A stretch of DNA of 64,000 nucleotides from Magnolia sinica (taxonomy: Eukaryota > Streptophyta > Magnoliopsida > Magnoliales > Magnoliaceae). The notes under the pieces were generated by a model. It was given only the letters and a program-made list of their open reading frames with translations. It was not told the origin of the DNA and made no database searches. Positions 60,314 to 64,000 of the stretch are shown here, piece after piece. A program made the translations under genes and the position numbers. Within the stretch, counting starts at the first letter, position 1. Every line of letters starts with the position of its first letter. The DNA lies in assembly GCF_029962835.1 (NCBI RefSeq), contig NC_080588.1, positions 40,841,001 to 40,905,000 of the forward strand. Reading direction: 5' to 3'.

Positions 60314-62129
60314 TCTCCGGCTTATTATTACGGGATTCTATTTGGATACCACCAACAAATCAACTTAAAAGGGGCAAATTTTCAAACTAAAAGGTGGCAT
60401 CTTAAAATCAGCATACAATTGATGAAAACTAATTGCAGACAGAGGAAGAAAAAACTACAAATGAATGATAGAGAATCTGTCACGCCCCAAACCCGGAAAC
60501 CGGGCCCACAAAATTTTTGATCACCGAATCCGGTGCCGACAACCTCCGTAGTACCCCATTCTCGGCTCTCAGCGTGTATACGCCAGATTCCGATCCTGGG
60601 ATCCTACAAGGAGGATTTTCTAATGTACATTTAACTCGTAATAAGCATAACCACAAGTTTACCCAAATCACAAAGGCAACATCATCATCACATATCCACT
60701 AATATAAACATTTAAATACAATTATGAAAGGGAAATACATATATTGAAATCAAAGCTCCAGAAGACAGCTGCACGCTCCAAGCTCAACACTGCTGCGACC
60801 TAACGCCACCTACACGCATCTATCGTGCATAAGCTTATAGAAAGCTTAGAGGGTGGTGAAAGTGTGTGCGCAAGATAAGTGCCAAACACACAAATACAAC
60901 GCCATAATCATACAATGTCGAAAATACTGGCAAGATCATGAATCATATGATATCAAAGTAAGTGGAAACATACTGGTAAGTCCATAAGTCATACAATATC
61001 AGAGTACGGGATGTAGATCAAAATGAGTCAAATATCAGATGCTGAGTATGTAATACAATATGCAAATCCCGATGAGTCACGAATACCTTCAACCTCATTT
61101 AAGCCATATAAATGCAGAAACATAATATCCCAAAATGTTAAATGTTGCTAATGCAATGCAATATGTGGTGTGAATGAAATGACTAAGCGGAGTGAAGTCA
61201 GGATGATAGTACGTAGTATCGCAGGCTATGGGGTCCGTCACAAGGGACTTCTATCCAAACCAATCTCATACCTAAATTTGGATAGCCAAACTCAATGTGG
61301 TAAACCCCTGACCTTAGGTTAATCACGCGGCCCAACCGAAATCTTTGCCATTGTGAAGGTACATAACAATTAGTTGCGCACCACTAACTCGAGTGGATAG
61401 TGAATGAATGAATGAATGAGTATGCAGCTCCTGATCAATAAGTCCACGTATAAGTACTGTACATCTCTGGGATCATCACCGGGGTCTAGTACACTCCAAG
61501 CTGGCTACCACCCCAGCTGGCCGCGTAGCCTAGTGAGTGGAAAAGACCTCACTACCCACCTGCCAGTAATATACTAATGACTACCCGACTCATCGATAAC
61601 GGACCCATTTGGGAGCTGGTCAAACTCAGCCTAGCTTACAGCCCCCTCACTTGGGCAGATAAAGCCATACCCCCTCCCAACTGACCATGACACAGTGGGA
61701 GACGTGGCTTACTGGTATTCGGCACTTGGGCGCTCATGTATCCACTTGGTCTAGATGTTGGGGCGTCCCCTGACCACAAAGGTTTAGGGACTTTCACCCA
61801 AGGACATCCAAAGTGCCCAGATGCTTGTACCAAACATTTTTGGTGTCCCATCTAGCCATCCACGACATGCTTGTGGAGGCTACGACCCTGATGTCACTAG
61901 GGTGTACAGTAATCATAACACACAATGTAAGATGCATGAGTCATACAATCCAGTCATGCATCAATCCTGCGCATACTATGCGCTCAAGCAAGACAATCTC
62001 CGCCCATCAGGGAGTCTCATAACAACCTGCCCAATGACATATGCAATGGTTAACCACATCTCATAATAAACATGCAGATGATGCGTATGGGTATATACAT
62101 AATGCTATGTTATCACATACTCATAATCG

Positions 62130-62400
62130 GTATCGACAACCGACACTGATAATCGACATCGATAATTGGCCTATACAATCATCCTCGACAATCGGAATTA
62201 GCCTCGATAATCAGAATTGGCCTCGACAATCAGAATCAACCTTAACAATCAGGATCGGCCTCGATAATCAGAATCGACCTCGACAATCAGAATCGGCCTC
62301 AATAATCAGAATTGGCCTCGACAATCGAAATCGGCCTCGATAATCGGAAATGGCCTTATCAATCAGAATTGGCCTCGACAATCGTCCTAAGGGAAGGTCA
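62130..62400. repeat. Minisatellite in B4, first block
   Basis: About a dozen ~18-bp units 'GACAATCAGAATCGGCCTC' / 'GATAATCAGAATTGGCCTC', the complement of the 'gaggcc..attgtgatt' units of B2. High CpG retention compared with B2. Confidence 0.85.
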
Positions 62401-62499
62401 CAGTGAGGACATTAAACCATCATTGCCTATTAATGTGGACATTTAACCAACATTGCTCCCAAGGAGTGACCCACATAGAGGCAACCATATAGTGGGCCC

Positions 62500-63260
62500 A
62501 AGGCCTCAACAGTGGCCCAATATACATCACCATGGGCCTCTCTCAAGTGCCTATTACACATCATGATGGGCCTCACTCATGGGCTACATATATAACACGT
62601 TGGGCCTCGTCATATGGGCCAGAATTATATCACAATGGGCTGCAACAATTGACTAATACACATCACAATGGGCCACGACATAAGGGTCGAAAATACATCT
62701 CATTGGGCCTTACTAAATGGGCCGAAAATACATCACAATGGGCCGTAAATACATCACATCGGGCCTCATCATATGGGTGTCATATACAATACGTCGGGCT
62801 GCATCACATGAGCCTAATACACATCACCATGGGCTGCTCACACGGGCCTAACACACATCACTATGGACCGCATCAATGGGCCACACCAATGGGCCTCATG
62901 CCTGGGCCGCATATACATCAAGTGGGTCGTATTACATGGGCCACACATACATCACATCAGGCCTCGCCAAATGGGCCATAGATACACACCATAATGGGCC
63001 TCGTCAAATGAGCTGGAAACACATCACAATGGGCCTCATACCTATGCCGCATATATATCACTATGAGCCTCATAAATGGGTCTCAAATACATCACAATGG
63101 GCCATAACTCATGGGCTGTAAATACTCAACAGGTGGGCCCCATCACATGGGCCTCAGATACATCACCTATGCCGCATGACATGGGCCTTACATGTATCAC
63201 TTGGGCCTTAATTATACATTACAGGTGGGCCTCAAATATACGTCACAGGTGGGCCTTGCA
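62500..63260. repeat. Minisatellite in B4, second block
   Basis: Tandem ~35-bp units 'CATCACAATGGGCCTC' with spacers 'ATGGGCC...AATACA', inverted counterpart of the block at 9228-9500 in B1. Open frames of up to 149 codons across it are repeat artefacts. Confidence 0.85.
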
Positions 63261-63729
63261 CATGCAGCAAGTGGGCCCTGGATGCTGCAAGCGGGCCCTA
63301 CACGCTGCAGGTAGGCCCTGTAGATGAACGGTCTGCATGAAACACATACGTCATGGTGTCCCTCACGGGAATGAAACACATACATTCAAGGTGGGGGTCC
63401 CACCTATCCAGTAAGATGGACAGCATGGATGTAAACCACATACGATAAAGGTGAGGTCCACATGTCCAGATGGATGGTTGGGAGAAACACAAACATCATG
63501 TGGCCCCCACGCCACCCATCCAGATGGACGGTACTGGTAAAATACATAAATCATGGTGGGGCCACACGTGTGGATATAGAATAAATACATTAAGGTGGGC
63601 CCCATCAATAAAAGAGCTGGACAGTGTTGATATACACACAGACCCGCAGTTCTGCCGCTGTCAATACAACAGCTAAACAACCGTGTAAGGTACATCGGCC
63701 AATCAACTTACATAGAGGTGGCTCCACCA

Positions 63730-63772
63730 TATAATATAATATAATATAATATATAATATATATGTATATAAA
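63730..63772. repeat. AT-rich microsatellite
   Basis: Run of ATAAT/ATATA units ('TATAATATAATATAATATAA') within LTR B4. Confidence 0.85.
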
Positions 63773-64000
63773 GGGGCTCCATCCAGCATACAGGACGGGA
63801 TGGATGGCTGGGATGCATAACACATATAGAATGGGTCCCATCCATATCTGGACGGTGGACTGCAGTATGAACACATGTTTTATGTAGTGCCCACTATCCA
63901 GGAGATGGACGGCTAGGATAAAAAAAAATAGGTGGACGCTGTTGATACACACACAAACCCATAAATAAATAAATAAATAAATATTATATTTATCTAAAAC

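Larger units (their letters stand above)
54189..60477. mobile_element. CACTA DNA transposon 2, left part, carrying a SEC3 fragment
   Basis: Starts CACTATCGGAAAACTAGGCA, the canonical CACTA end, followed by AAGGCTACGG as in CACTA 1. Subterminal repeats with CTACGG/CCGTAGC cores occupy about 54205-54460. The preceding trinucleotide ATC (54186-54188) is the expected target duplication, but the right end is not reached: a B LTR interrupts the element at 60478. No transposase is seen. AT-rich interior from 54460 to 57400 holds poly(A)/(GAAA) runs (54790-54880) and a ~98-bp tandem duplication (about 55300-55497). Beyond 57458 lies captured SEC3 gene DNA. Confidence 0.85.
60478..64000 (-). repeat. 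Minus-strand B-family LTR (copy B4), runs off right edge
   Basis: Starts TGTCACGCCCCAAACCCGG, the exact inverse of the B LTR 3' end; the next ~130 bp (CCCCATTCTCGGCTC, CCGATCCTGGGATCCTACAA) are the complement of the ends at 11285, 36010 and 53455. Order of blocks is reversed relative to B1, including the 'GAGCGC' block, the minisatellite (62130-63260) and the 'gtggggcccac..catgatgtatgtg' block (63260-63960). The flank is GAATC (60473-60477). Inserted in CACTA 2. It has many CpG sites, so is perhaps the youngest B copy here. Confidence 0.87.

Noticed and set aside
62532-62981. Open frame of 149 codons on the plus strand
   Set aside because: It is the translation of a tandem minisatellite (repeated WAxxxTSQWA-type strings). 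Same for frames at 9229-9456, 48200-48607 and 51305-51546.
1-64000. tRNA, rRNA, snRNA genes or riboswitches
   Set aside because: No cloverleaf boxes or rRNA cores noticed; the TGGTATCAGAGC matches are retroelement primer sites.

Overview
The window is intergenic DNA of a large plant genome. It contains no intact host gene, tRNA, rRNA or CRISPR array. Plant-specific signs are Ty3/gypsy LTRs with initiator-Met-tRNA primer sites, CACTA-type DNA transposons, plant coding fragments (exocyst SEC3, a ROP GTPase, a PHD-finger protein) and a TTTAGG-rich array. GC-rich minisatellite LTRs of the 'gtgggccca...catgatgtatgtg' kind suggest a flowering plant, perhaps a magnoliid, but that is only a guess.

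Left part (1-11285): a minus-strand gypsy element 'A' enters from the left edge (Gag-like frame, an extra ORF, a GC-rich leader, the primer site and a 3.1-kb LTR). It sits in a minus-strand fragment of a second gypsy LTR family, 'B', which abuts head-to-head a plus-strand B LTR ending at 11285. From 11286 runs the broken polyprotein region of a Tat-like gypsy element 'C' (protease, RT, RNase H, second RNase H, integrase). C resumes at 36016 and ends with its own 765-bp LTR (36666-37430).

Middle (17910-36010): a solo B LTR with a perfect 5-bp target duplication (GATAG) splits C. It is itself split by a 13.7-kb CACTA transposon (21051-34783, duplication ATT). This transposon holds arrays of palindromic subterminal repeats, a 6.7-kb telomere-like array with a ~640-bp higher-order period, and minus-strand pieces of at least three host genes.

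Right part (37431-64000): a 1.3-kb sequence repeated in tandem; a minus-strand Sirevirus-like/copia-like LTR remnant 'D' (40065 to about 43889); a related LTR remnant 'F' (43890-45357); a B element whose two LTRs (45358-53455 and 53632 onward) flank only 176 bp of interior; a solo D-type LTR 'E' (49091-51115, duplication CATCT) inside the first of these; a second CACTA element from 54189 carrying an intron-containing, degenerate SEC3 fragment; and finally a minus-strand B LTR (60478 to the window end) lying in that transposon.

The order of insertion can be read from the nesting. On the left: 1.3-kb repeat, then C, then B, then B (inverted), then A. In the middle: C, then solo B, then CACTA-1. 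On the right: F, then the B element, then CACTA-2, then B. The points most worth a second look are the two gene-capturing CACTA elements, the telomere-like higher-order array, and the iterated palindromes upstream of the TATA box in three LTRs.
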